Part shown: piece after piece, positions 1 through 7,112 of the stretch | Position numbering within the stretch: the stretch's first letter is position 1 | How the letters are laid out: the number at the start of each line of letters is the position of its first letter | NCBI GenBank assembly: GCA_964603025.1 | Contig: CAZRTO010000027.1 | Span: 1-18,607 of the forward strand | DNA: 18,607 nucleotides | Reading direction: 5' to 3' | DNA from: CALFCX01 sp964603025 | GTDB lineage: Bacteria > Margulisbacteria > WOR-1 > JAKLHX01 | Notes under the pieces: generated by a model | What the model was told of the DNA's origin: nothing | The model's database searches: none | Seen by the model: only the letters and a program-made list of their open reading frames with translations | Position numbers and translations under genes: made by a program

Positions 1-53
1 GCGGCTATCAAGGTTGAATTGGCGATTGAACTGTGACAAAATGGTGATATCAT

Positions 54-126
<73 letters not shown>

Positions 127-127
<1 letters not shown>

Positions 128-149
128 TAAATTTGCGAAGCAAATTTAT
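127..149. repeat. AT-rich perfect palindrome after the tRNA
   Basis: The arms ATAAATTTGC and GCAAATTTAT pair perfectly around the loop GAA. The first base is the tRNA discriminator. A T-rich tract follows, so it could terminate the tRNA transcript, although the stem is AT-rich. Positions 128-141 are also the exact reverse complement of 182-195. This ties the palindrome to the repeat structure next to it. Confidence 0.6.
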
Positions 150-227
150 CCTTATTCCTTACTTCTTATTCCTTGCTACTCGCTTCGCAAATTTAAGGAG
201 TAAGCAACAAGCAGTAAGGAGCAAGAT
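149..227. repeat. Gene-less inverted repeat made of 7-bp units
   Basis: The 5' arm holds four 7-bp units at 149-176 (TCCTTAT, TCCTTAC, TTCTTAT, TCCTTGC). The 3' arm holds units at 193-227 (TTAAGGA, GTAAGCA, ACAAGCA, GTAAGGA, GCAAGAT). The two arms are approximate reverse complements, with consensus N-Y-AAG-N-A on the plus strand, separated by about 16 nt. The last units supply the AAGGAG Shine-Dalgarno sequence (216-221) of the following Nudix gene. The heptads resemble the NTAAGCT units flanking the four-helix-bundle gene at 1223-1658, so this looks like an empty or internally deleted relative of that element. Relationship inferred. The stretch from 128 to 226 holds no gene. Confidence 0.55.
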
Positions 228-793
228 TGACACCAATGCCTCGCAAAAGTTATATCCACAAAGGCCGCATCTTCGATTTTGTCAATGAGAAAGTGCATCT
301 TCCCAACGGCATAACAAAAAACTACGATTTTGTTCGGCACAACGGCGCTGTTGTGATCATTCCTCTTCTTTCAAAGGACAAAGCCGTGCTGATAAAACAG
401 TATAGAGTGGTGATAGGCAAGTACATATACGAGCTCCCCGCCGGTTCCATAGACAAAGGCGAAAAGCCCTCCGCCTGTGCAAGGCGCGAGCTGATCGAAG
501 AAACGGGATACAAAGCCGGGAAGATGGACTATCTGGGAGATATCATTCCGTGTCCCGGGTATTCCACGGAAATTTTGCATATATTTAAAGCGACAAGGTT
601 GGTTCAAAATGATTTTGTAGAGGGCGGGTTTGAAACCCGCCCGTACAATAAAAATTTGCCAATAAAATGTGATCCGGACGAAATAATCGATCCAATGATA
701 GTATCCAGATCGCAAGTCAGAAAAATGTTTAAAGATGGTAAAATATTAGACGCAAAGACGATCGCGTCCTTTGCGATGATAGGGTGGATATAA
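227..793 (+). CDS. Nudix hydrolase, ADP-ribose pyrophosphatase type, with in-frame palindrome insertion
   Basis: This is a cytoplasmic Nudix-family pyrophosphohydrolase. The complete Nudix box G-x5-E-x7-RE-L-x-EE-x-G-Y is at about residues 73-95, and the N-terminal pattern KGRIFDFVNEKVHLPNG is typical of ADP-ribose/nucleoside-diphosphate-sugar pyrophosphatases. The exact substrate is inferred. The start is uncertain. TTG at 227 has an AAGGAG Shine-Dalgarno 5 nt upstream, whereas ATG at 236 lies 14 nt from it and gives a more usual N-terminus. The oddity is at residues about 131-141 (VEGGFETRPYN), which are encoded by a 32-bp palindromic repeat (616-647). This makes the loop before the conserved DPDEII segment roughly 15-18 residues longer than I would expect for the family. 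The frame is intact, so the protein may still be functional. The stop codon is 3 nt before a second copy of the palindrome. Confidence 0.9.
   Translation: MTPMPRKSYIHKGRIFDFVNEKVHLPNGITKNYDFVRHNGAVVIIPLLSKDKAVLIKQYRVVIGKYIYELPAGSIDKGEKPSACARRELIEETGYKAGKMDYLGDIIPCPGYSTEILHIFKATRLVQNDFVEGGFETRPYNKNLPIKCDPDEIIDPMIVSRSQVRKMFKDGKILDAKTIASFAMIGWI
616..647. repeat. 32-bp palindromic repeat, copy 1, inside the Nudix reading frame
   Basis: Perfect 10-bp arms GGGCGGGTTT and AAACCCGCCC surround a single G, framed by outer TGTA/TACA. It matches the copy at 797-828 at 31 of 32 positions. It is read through in frame and encodes approximately VEGGFETRPY. It resembles REP-type dispersed palindromes. No target-site duplication is obvious. 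Confidence 0.85.
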
Positions 794-796
794 TAT

Positions 797-828
797 TGTA
801 GGGGGCGGGTTTGAAACCCGCCCGTACA
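797..828. repeat. 32-bp palindromic repeat, copy 2, intergenic
   Basis: It has the same arms, spacer base and outer TGTA/TACA as the copy at 616-647, differing only at the sixth base (G instead of A). It sits 3 nt after the Nudix stop codon and before the Shine-Dalgarno sequence (AAGGGG, about 840-845) of the next gene. In RNA it would form a very stable hairpin, but there is no T-run, so mRNA stabilisation or attenuation is more likely than termination. Confidence 0.85.
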
Positions 829-850
829 GATATCATAGAAAGGGGATTGT

Positions 851-1225
851 ATGCCGACGATAGATGATTTTATAAAATTCGAATTTAAGATCGCAAAAAT
901 AGTGGACGCGCAGGACCATCCGAACGCGGATAAATTATTGGTGCTGAAAATTGATGTGGGGGAATCGGAACCCGTAGAGGCGCCGCTTGCGGCGCCTGTT
1001 CATGATCCCATTCCGAAATTAAAACAGATCGTTGCCGGCATAAAGAAGTCGTATGCGAAAGAAGATCTGGTTGGAAAGTATATAGTCGTGATCAATAATC
1101 TGGAGCCGGCGCTCCTGCGCGGCGTTGAAAGCAACGGGATGCTGTTGGCCGCGACGGGATCGGACGGGATGCCGGTATTGATATCTCCCGAAAAACCGGT
1201 GGAGCCGGGAGCGAAGGTGAAATAG
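851..1225 (+). CDS. Standalone tRNA-binding (OB-fold) domain protein, MetG C-terminal/CsaA-like, with palindrome insertion
   Basis: The 124-residue protein matches the tRNA-binding OB-fold found at the C-terminus of methionyl-tRNA synthetase and in CsaA. Recognisable blocks are FKIAKIVDAQDHPNADKLL near the N-terminus, then QIVAGI, LVGKYIVVINNLEP and ESNGMLLAA. It probably binds tRNA or acts as a MetG partner or chaperone-like protein; function is inferred from the family. ATG at 851 is preceded by AAGGGG. In homologues the strand ending in VGE..P runs almost directly into QIVAGI. Here about 14-16 extra residues (PVEAPLAAPVHDPIPK, residues 41-56) intervene, largely encoded by a GC-rich palindrome. 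Its TAG stop codon is the first three bases of the inverted repeat of the next element. Confidence 0.85.
   Translation: MPTIDDFIKFEFKIAKIVDAQDHPNADKLLVLKIDVGESEPVEAPLAAPVHDPIPKLKQIVAGIKKSYAKEDLVGKYIVVINNLEPALLRGVESNGMLLAATGSDGMPVLISPEKPVEPGAKVK
974..1002. repeat. GC-rich palindrome inside the tRNA-binding-domain reading frame
   Basis: The 9-bp perfect arms AGGCGCCGC (978-986) and GCGGCGCCT (989-997) are separated by TT. They are preceded by GTAG and followed by GTTCA, an edge layout that resembles the TGTAG...GTACA edges of the Nudix palindromes although the core differs. It is read in frame as about VEAPLAAPVH at a point where homologues have no such residues, so it is probably an inserted palindromic element. 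Confidence 0.65.
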
Positions 1226-1658
1226 CCTTAAGCTGTAAGCTATAAGTTGTAAGCTCGAAGATGGGAGAAGGGAAAATGGGGTATACGTTCAGAGATATAA
1301 AGGTGTGGCAAAAGGCGCACGAGTTAGTTTTAGAGATATACAAGATCACAGCAGGCTTTCCGGTTTCAGAGAAATATGGTTTAGTTTCGCAGATACGCAG
1401 ATCTGCAGCTTCGGTCCCGACTAATATTGTTGAGGGATATAAAAAAGGGAGTGATAAAGATTTTACCCGTTATTTATGTATTGCCGACGGCTCTTTGGAA
1501 GAAACAAAATATCATTTGCTTCTTGCCCGCGATTTAAAGTATTTGGATTGCAAAAAATATGACCATTTGACAGAATTGGCTGATGAAGTAGGCAAAATGC
1601 TCTTTGGGTTCAAAAAAACCCTCCGGGCTTAAAACTTACAGCTTAAAGCTTAAGGCTA
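1223..1658. mobile_element. Putative element: four-helix-bundle gene bracketed by heptad inverted repeats
   Basis: The left arm 1223-1254 and right arm 1627-1658 are inverted repeats matching at 29 of 32 positions. Each arm begins with TAGCCTTAAGCT and continues as 7-bp units NTAAGCT, NTAAGTT, NTAAGC. All three mismatches fall on the first base of a unit. The left arm starts on the stop codon of the upstream gene. The right arm ends 3 nt before the downstream ATG and supplies its only purine-rich ribosome-binding sequence (AAGG). The element contains exactly one gene, of the family known from intervening sequences in 23S rRNA, which are also bounded by complementary arms. Mobility is inferred; no transposase is encoded. 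Confidence 0.6.
1276..1632 (+). CDS. Four-helix-bundle protein, 23S rRNA intervening-sequence-protein (S23/IVP) family
   Basis: The 118-residue protein carries the family signature in order: FRDIKVWQKAHEL at the N-terminus, FPVSEKYGLVSQIRRSAASVPTNIVEG in the centre, and the GSLEE.KYHLLLA helix followed by a closing amphipathic helix. Family length is usually about 115-130 residues. I chose ATG 1276 because GGAGAAGGG lies just upstream and because homologues begin a few residues before FRD; an in-frame ATG at 1261 would add MGEGK. The biochemical role of the family is unknown. Members occur as ORFs in 23S rRNA intervening sequences and as free-standing genes, and share the four-helix fold with Avd of diversity-generating retroelements. 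No reverse transcriptase or rRNA is nearby. It sits alone between the heptad inverted repeats. Confidence 0.9.
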   Translation: MGYTFRDIKVWQKAHELVLEIYKITAGFPVSEKYGLVSQIRRSAASVPTNIVEGYKKGSDKDFTRYLCIADGSLEETKYHLLLARDLKYLDCKKYDHLTELADEVGKMLFGFKKTLRA

Positions 1659-1661
1659 AAA

Positions 1662-2327
1662 ATGGAACCAAACAAAGATTATTATAAGATTCTCGGTGTA
1701 GCCGAGACCGCGTCGATCGACGAGATCAAGTCCGCGTACCGCAAACTCGCGAAAAAATACCATCCCGATATGAATCCCAACGACCGCAAAGGGGCGGAAC
1801 AAAAGTTCAAGGAAATGTCGGAAGCGTACTATGTCCTTGGGGATCAAAAAAGAAAACAGGAATATGATATGTTCCGCAAGGGCGGGTTCGCATATGACGG
1901 AAGATCAGGGCAGTCGTACGCCAATGCCCAGGGGTTTGACATAGAGGACCTGTTGTCGCATCTGGGATACGCAACAAGGCAGGGCGGGCGCAGGACCAGA
2001 GCCTCCCGGATGGATTTTGATATTTTTGATGATATTTTCGGGGAAGCGTTCTCTCAGGGAGAGAGGAGAGGGTTTTCGCGTGTCTATACAAGTGCTCCGC
2101 AGACCGAGAAGGTTAATACGGACGTTAACGCGCAGATAGAGATACCGAAAAATCTGGCGGATAACGGAGGGAAGATAGACCTGTCTATTCCCGGCAGAAA
2201 ACCCATCACGGTCACGATCCCTAAAGCCGTCAGCAACGGAGCCAAACTGCGCTTGGCCGGACTCGGAGAGCCTTGTCCCTGTTGCGGGAAAAAAGGAGAT
2301 CTGCTGCTTAGAATCTCTGTTAAATGA
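1662..2327 (+). CDS. Short J-domain protein (DnaJ/CbpA-like) with a single C-terminal domain
   Basis: Residues 5-70 form a J domain with the HPD motif at 34-36 (KYHPDMN), which stimulates DnaK ATPase. A Gly/Arg-rich, DIFDDIFGEAF-containing linker follows, like the G/F region of CbpA-type proteins. Residues about 150-221 look like the first substrate-binding beta domain (VNTDVNAQIEIP, PITVTIPKAVSNGAKLRLAGLGEP, GDLLLRISVK). The protein ends there at 221 residues. It lacks the four-repeat zinc domain and the second C-terminal domain/dimerisation tail of full DnaJ or CbpA (about 300-380 residues). A CPCC motif near residue 205 replaces the usual Gly-rich turn. The ribosome-binding sequence lies in the right arm of the preceding repeat element. 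It is most likely an auxiliary J-protein. Confidence 0.88.
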   Translation: MEPNKDYYKILGVAETASIDEIKSAYRKLAKKYHPDMNPNDRKGAEQKFKEMSEAYYVLGDQKRKQEYDMFRKGGFAYDGRSGQSYANAQGFDIEDLLSHLGYATRQGGRRTRASRMDFDIFDDIFGEAFSQGERRGFSRVYTSAPQTEKVNTDVNAQIEIPKNLADNGGKIDLSIPGRKPITVTIPKAVSNGAKLRLAGLGEPCPCCGKKGDLLLRISVK

Positions 2328-2335
2328 CCTTTCTT

Positions 2336-2371
2336 TTGGATATTCCCATAAATGCCACTATAATGTATAAT
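2336..2371 (+). promoter_or_regulatory. Promoter of the histidine-kinase operon with two tandem TATAAT boxes
   Basis: TTGGAT (2336-2341), 17 bp, then TATAAT (2359-2364) is a near-ideal sigma-70-type promoter. A second TATAAT lies at 2366-2371, with TTCCCA at 17 bp as its possible -35. The start codon ATG is at 2380. Initiation from the first box would leave a leader of about 9 nt, and from the second essentially none. No Shine-Dalgarno sequence is present. Confidence 0.75.
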
Positions 2372-2379
2372 ACGTCACA

Positions 2380-5300
2380 ATGGGGCAAATAGCGGAATTC
2401 CTCGTTTACCAGATAGACTTTTTGCAGTTCCTTTTGGGGACCTCGTTCTTTTTTATTGCCTTGATCTCATATGTTCTCTATGATGAACAAGGAAAGTGCG
2501 AAGGAACTCCATGGTTGTGGTTCTCCCTTTTTTCCGCAACTGTGGCATTTTGCAGAATAATGGGGGTTTTTCTTTCTCCTTTATTTGCTTATGGTCAGAT
2601 CCCGTTCCCCAAACTTGTTTTTCTGGTTGTTTCGAACATTTTCCTGTTCAGATTTGTCTATTCCTGTGCTGCGGCAGATAAGCGCAGCCCCTATTTTAAA
2701 CTGGTCTTGGTTGTTGTAACGGGAATATTGCTGCTGGCATTGTTCGGCCACATAAATTACTCATATGTGTTCGCTTATGTGTTCATGTTCCTTCCTCTAA
2801 GCCTATTTGCCGGCAGGTCTTTTGTTTTGCAGTCACAAAGGGCCGGATCCCGTTTGGAATCAGTTTATTTCAAAGCAGCCGGATATCTGATCGCGATCCT
2901 GGGTGTTTTTCTGCCATTTCCGGTGGGAATGGATATTGCGGGAGTAGTTCTTCTTTTGGCCGGTGTCATTGTCTCGGGTGTTTTTTGTTTTTGTCTGTGG
3001 AGAGTCCTTGATCTGCAGAAAAAAGCGCCTCTTTTCGGGAGCGCGATATCGGACAGGAACGCGGGGATATATATGTTCCTCTCCGTCATTTCCCTTTTGT
3101 TGTTCGGGTTCCTGATGGTGAATTATTCCGGCAATTACGCTTATAACGTGATCATGAAGGAGTCCGGGATACATCTGTCAGATGTAGTAAGATCATTAAA
3201 ACACAGGATAGAGAAGTCGGACAGTATGACCAGGACACTGAGCGGGTCTCCGTATATACTTCCGGCTCTTTTGAACAGAACGACAGTTAATCTCAAGAAT
3301 GCCTACTCGGTTTTGGACAGATACCGCAGATCAATGAACGCAAGCGTTTGCTATCTGATGGACAGGGACGGCCTGGTAATAGCCGCCTCCAATGAGGACG
3401 ATAGCCTGTCTTTTGTAGGCAGAGATTATTCTTTCCGGACATATTTTTCCGATGCCATTCAAGGGCGGCAGGGCCGGCTTTTCGCAAAAGGGATAACGAC
3501 AGGTATAAAGGGATATTATTCTTCCTACCCGGTCTTTGACGGTAAGGGCGCGGTGATGGGGGCCGTCGTGGTCAAGCAGGACCTTTCCCCGACGGACCTG
3601 CCCGGGGAACAGATGATCTACCTGAAGATAAAAGGAGAAAAAGAGATATTCCTCAAAAGCGCAACGGCGGAGAGGAATTTTGGCCGGGGGATCATCGGAA
3701 GGGATATAGCGAACCTTCCTGACAGGTCATTTATCCTAGGCGGACGCAGGTTCATTAAGATCTCCAGCGAGATAAGTTCGACAGGCGCGGAGGGCGGATT
3801 ATTGTCCCCGCTTGATCTGGTGGTATATTTCAGGATGTTTGCTATAGCTATTACCTTTCTTCTGGTGTTCGTTGCTGGGCTGGGCAATCACTTTATCAGA
3901 AAGCAGCGCTATCACAATCTTATCTTGAAGGACAAGAACGACGAGCTTCAGAAAAAAAGCGAGGAGCTCGAAGGTTTTTTTGGTGTCAATCTGGACCTTT
4001 TATGCATAGCGGACCTTGACGGGAATTTTGTCAAGGTGAACAAGGAATGGGAGAATATTCTCGGATATTCGGTAAAAGCCCTCGAAAAGAAGAAGTTCCT
4101 GGAATTCGTTCATCCGGACGATATGAACGCCACGCTGGATGCAATGTCCAAACTGGGAAAGAACGAACAGGTCCTGGAATTTGTCAACCGTTACAGGGCA
4201 AAGGACGGCTCTTACCGGTATATCGAATGGCGTTCTCATCCTTACGGAAAACTGATCTATGCCGCTGCCAGGGATATAACCGAGAGAAAACGCATTGAGG
4301 GCGAACTTTTGGCGGCCAGGGACCGCGCTCATAGACAGCGCTTGGCCGTATCCGAGATGATAATCAATAATGCTGTTTTTTCGCCGGATATTTATGTTTC
4401 GATGGATAAGATAACCGAGATCATATCTTCCGCGATAGGGGTATCCAGGGTCAGCATATGGCTGGCTTCCGACGACAACAGCGAACTGCAGTGCCTTTCG
4501 CTTTATGAATCCGGCAAAAAAGCGCACAACAGAGGAGAAGTGCTAAGGGCCTCGGTCTTTCCGCGGTACTTCGCGGCGCTCGAGTCAGAAAGGACCATCA
4601 GCGCCGAGCGGGCTCGGACCGATCCGCGTACAAGCGAGTTCACGGTTCCTTATCTTGTCCCTCTCGGTATCTCATCCATGCTTGACGCGGGGATCGTTAT
4701 ATCCGGCAGACTTGCCGGAGTCGTTTGCCTTGAGCATGTAGGCAGTGAGAGAAAGTGGCACAGCGATGAAGAATCTTTTGCTTCCACGACAGCTTCGCTG
4801 GTAGCGCAGATAATAGCCGAAATGAACCGCCGCTCAGCCGAAAAGAAACTGATCGAAAGTCAGGCAAGATTTGACAATATGATAAGGAACGTTCCCGGGA
4901 TAGTTTACAGATGTGTCAATGATGCCGATTGGACCATGGAGTTTATCAGTGACGAAGTCTTCAGAATAACGGGATATCCTGTTTCAGACTTTATAAAGAA
5001 CTCAGTGCGTAGTTTTAGCAGTGTCATTCATCCCGATGATGCTAAAAAGGTGCGCACAACAATAGAAGATTCGATCTCAAAACACAGCGTTTATGAGATC
5101 GAATATAGGTTAGTTACCGTTTCGGGGAATACAAAATGGGTCAGAGAACAGGGGGGCGGGGTTTTTGATGAGAACGGGACCCTTCTTTGGTTGGACGGCG
5201 TCATTGTCGATATCGAGACACTGAAAAGATACCAGGACGCCTTAAAGGCCAGCGAACAGTGGTTTGAAAAATCCTTGATGAGCATTGGCGACGGCTTGAT

Positions 5301-7107
5301 CTCGTGTGACGAGGAAGGCCGGGTGGCTCTAATGAATCCCGTAGCGGAAAAGCTCACCGGGTGGAAAAAACATGAAGCGGTGAATAAGCCTATCTGGGAA
5401 GTCATGCATATTGTCAATGAGAACACAGGAGATCCGGTTGAAAACCCCGCCTATAGGGCGTTAAGAGAGGGGAAACAGGTCGAGCTGGCGAACCATACCG
5501 TGCTTGTTTCAAGATCAGGCGGCCGCGTGTACATAGATGACAGCGCTGCTCCTATCAAAGACGCGAACGGCAGGATACTCGGCGCCATATTGGTCTTTAG
5601 GGATATTTCGGCTAAGAAGGAGTCCGAAAAAAGGATAAGACAGCTTTCCCGAGCGGTCGAGAATAGTTCCGCGAGCATTGTAATAACGGACATGAACGGG
5701 AACATAGAGTATGTTAACCCTAAATTCAGCGAGCTGACCGGCTATTCTTTTTCCGAAGCATCCGGACAGAACCCAAGGATACTCAAGTCTGGAAGACAGC
5801 CCGCGGAGTTCTATAAAAAATTGTGGGATACCATACTTTCGGGAGACACCTGGAAGGGAGAGCTTCTAAATAAAAAGAAGAATGGCGAGTTCTACTGGGA
5901 ATACGCGTCCATTTCCCCGATCAGGGACGACGACGGCAAGACAATGAATTTTGTCGCCGTCAAAGAGGACATAACCTCTATAAAACAAGTCCAGCTGGCA
6001 CTGATGCTGGCAAAAGATCAATTGGAAAGCACTCTTAACGCTGTTCCGGACCTGATGTTCGAGGTCAGATCGGATGGAGAAGTTGTTAGTCTTCACACTT
6101 CCGATCCCAAACAACTTGTTGCTCCTCCAGAGGAGCTGATCGGCCGGAACATCTCGGATTTTCTTCCTCCGGGCCCCACAGAGGTATGCATGTCCGCTTT
6201 AGCCGAGGCCGGACGCTCCGGGAGGTCTTTGGGAAAGCAATACTCACTGCAGCTGCCTCAGGGGGAGGCGTGGTTTGAGCTTTCGGTGGCAAAAAAGCTT
6301 GGAGATGCCGAGGGGGAGGCGCATTTTATCGTATTGGTAAGGAACGTCAGCGACCGCAAAAAAGCCGAACAGGAATTGATAAAAAAGAACCAGGAACTAG
6401 AGCAGCTGTATAAGATCAAGAGCGATTTTACCTCGATGGTATCCCATGAACTAAGGACCCCTCTTACTTCGATAAAAGAGGGCATAGGGATAGTGCTTGA
6501 CGGGAGTGCCGGAGTATTGAACGATGAGCAGAAGGATTTTCTCGAAATAGCCAAGCGGAACGTGGATAGGCTTCATAGGCTGATAAACGACGTTCTCGAT
6601 TTTTCCAAGCTCGAATCAAAGAAAGTGACGTTCAATATTAAGGTTGGCGACTTGACCCGGCTGGTAAAGGACATATCTGACTCTTACCGGCCCGTGTGTG
6701 AATCTAAAGGCCTGTATTTAAAGTTCGTTTCAGGAAAGAGCGATAATTTAGCCTTATTTGACGAGGACAGGATATCTCAAGTTTTGAACAATCTGCTCAG
6801 CAACGCGATAAAATTCACTGTTGCCGGGGGTATAACAATGGAAATTCTCTCGGAAAAGAACAAAGGTTCCATTGTTGTTCGCATATCCGATACCGGACCG
6901 GGCATAAAACCGGAAGATACCGCGCGCCTGTTCGAGAGATATGTCCAATTGGGAGGCCCTTCGGACAGAAAGACCGGCGGGACCGGACTTGGGCTTGCCA
7001 TAAGCAGGGAGATCATCGATGCCCATCATGGTAGAATATGGGTGGAATCCGAGTATGGTAAAGGCAGCAGCTTCTGCTTTTCCGTGCCGTCGCATAGGGA
7101 AGGATAA
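2380..7107 (+). CDS. Multi-sensor membrane histidine kinase (8 TM, DctB-like Cache, 5 PAS, GAF, HisKA, HATPase_c)
   Basis: This 1575-residue sensor kinase has the following order. About eight hydrophobic segments at residues 14-250 form an N-terminal membrane domain. An extracytoplasmic Cache-like region (about 255-480) carries YLMDRDGLVIAASN, FVGRDYSFRTYF and KGYYSSYPV, strongly reminiscent of DctB-type PDC sensors of C4-dicarboxylates. A further TM lies at about 484-506, followed by a coiled coil. PAS (530-640), GAF (650-815) and four more PAS domains (825-950, 960-1080, 1087-1205, 1210-1330) follow. HisKA has phospho-acceptor His1356 in SHELRTPL, and HATPase_c has NNLLSNAIKF, DTGPG and GTGLGLA. 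All catalytic boxes are present. It should autophosphorylate and pass phosphate to the two receivers encoded directly downstream. The ligand is not determined; a carboxylate is a family-based guess. Start chosen because it matches the first membrane helix, despite no Shine-Dalgarno. Confidence 0.92.
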   Translation: MGQIAEFLVYQIDFLQFLLGTSFFFIALISYVLYDEQGKCEGTPWLWFSLFSATVAFCRIMGVFLSPLFAYGQIPFPKLVFLVVSNIFLFRFVYSCAAADKRSPYFKLVLVVVTGILLLALFGHINYSYVFAYVFMFLPLSLFAGRSFVLQSQRAGSRLESVYFKAAGYLIAILGVFLPFPVGMDIAGVVLLLAGVIVSGVFCFCLWRVLDLQKKAPLFGSAISDRNAGIYMFLSVISLLLFGFLMVNYSGNYAYNVIMKESGIHLSDVVRSLKHRIEKSDSMTRTLSGSPYILPALLNRTTVNLKNAYSVLDRYRRSMNASVCYLMDRDGLVIAASNEDDSLSFVGRDYSFRTYFSDAIQGRQGRLFAKGITTGIKGYYSSYPVFDGKGAVMGAVVVKQDLSPTDLPGEQMIYLKIKGEKEIFLKSATAERNFGRGIIGRDIANLPDRSFILGGRRFIKISSEISSTGAEGGLLSPLDLVVYFRMFAIAITFLLVFVAGLGNHFIRKQRYHNLILKDKNDELQKKSEELEGFFGVNLDLLCIADLDGNFVKVNKEWENILGYSVKALEKKKFLEFVHPDDMNATLDAMSKLGKNEQVLEFVNRYRAKDGSYRYIEWRSHPYGKLIYAAARDITERKRIEGELLAARDRAHRQRLAVSEMIINNAVFSPDIYVSMDKITEIISSAIGVSRVSIWLASDDNSELQCLSLYESGKKAHNRGEVLRASVFPRYFAALESERTISAERARTDPRTSEFTVPYLVPLGISSMLDAGIVISGRLAGVVCLEHVGSERKWHSDEESFASTTASLVAQIIAEMNRRSAEKKLIESQARFDNMIRNVPGIVYRCVNDADWTMEFISDEVFRITGYPVSDFIKNSVRSFSSVIHPDDAKKVRTTIEDSISKHSVYEIEYRLVTVSGNTKWVREQGGGVFDENGTLLWLDGVIVDIETLKRYQDALKASEQWFEKSLMSIGDGLISCDEEGRVALMNPVAEKLTGWKKHEAVNKPIWEVMHIVNENTGDPVENPAYRALREGKQVELANHTVLVSRSGGRVYIDDSAAPIKDANGRILGAILVFRDISAKKESEKRIRQLSRAVENSSASIVITDMNGNIEYVNPKFSELTGYSFSEASGQNPRILKSGRQPAEFYKKLWDTILSGDTWKGELLNKKKNGEFYWEYASISPIRDDDGKTMNFVAVKEDITSIKQVQLALMLAKDQLESTLNAVPDLMFEVRSDGEVVSLHTSDPKQLVAPPEELIGRNISDFLPPGPTEVCMSALAEAGRSGRSLGKQYSLQLPQGEAWFELSVAKKLGDAEGEAHFIVLVRNVSDRKKAEQELIKKNQELEQLYKIKSDFTSMVSHELRTPLTSIKEGIGIVLDGSAGVLNDEQKDFLEIAKRNVDRLHRLINDVLDFSKLESKKVTFNIKVGDLTRLVKDISDSYRPVCESKGLYLKFVSGKSDNLALFDEDRISQVLNNLLSNAIKFTVAGGITMEILSEKNKGSIVVRISDTGPGIKPEDTARLFERYVQLGGPSDRKTGGTGLGLAISREIIDAHHGRIWVESEYGKGSSFCFSVPSHREG

Positions 7108-7112
7108 AACAA

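Noticed and set aside
1223..1255. CRISPR-like or simple satellite repeat
   Set aside because: Units are only 7 bp with no spacers. They exist as paired inverted arms around a gene, not as an array.
1276..1632. Avd protein of a diversity-generating retroelement
   Set aside because: The fold family is related, but no reverse transcriptase or template/variable repeat pair is present in the window, and the protein matches the S23/IVP type.
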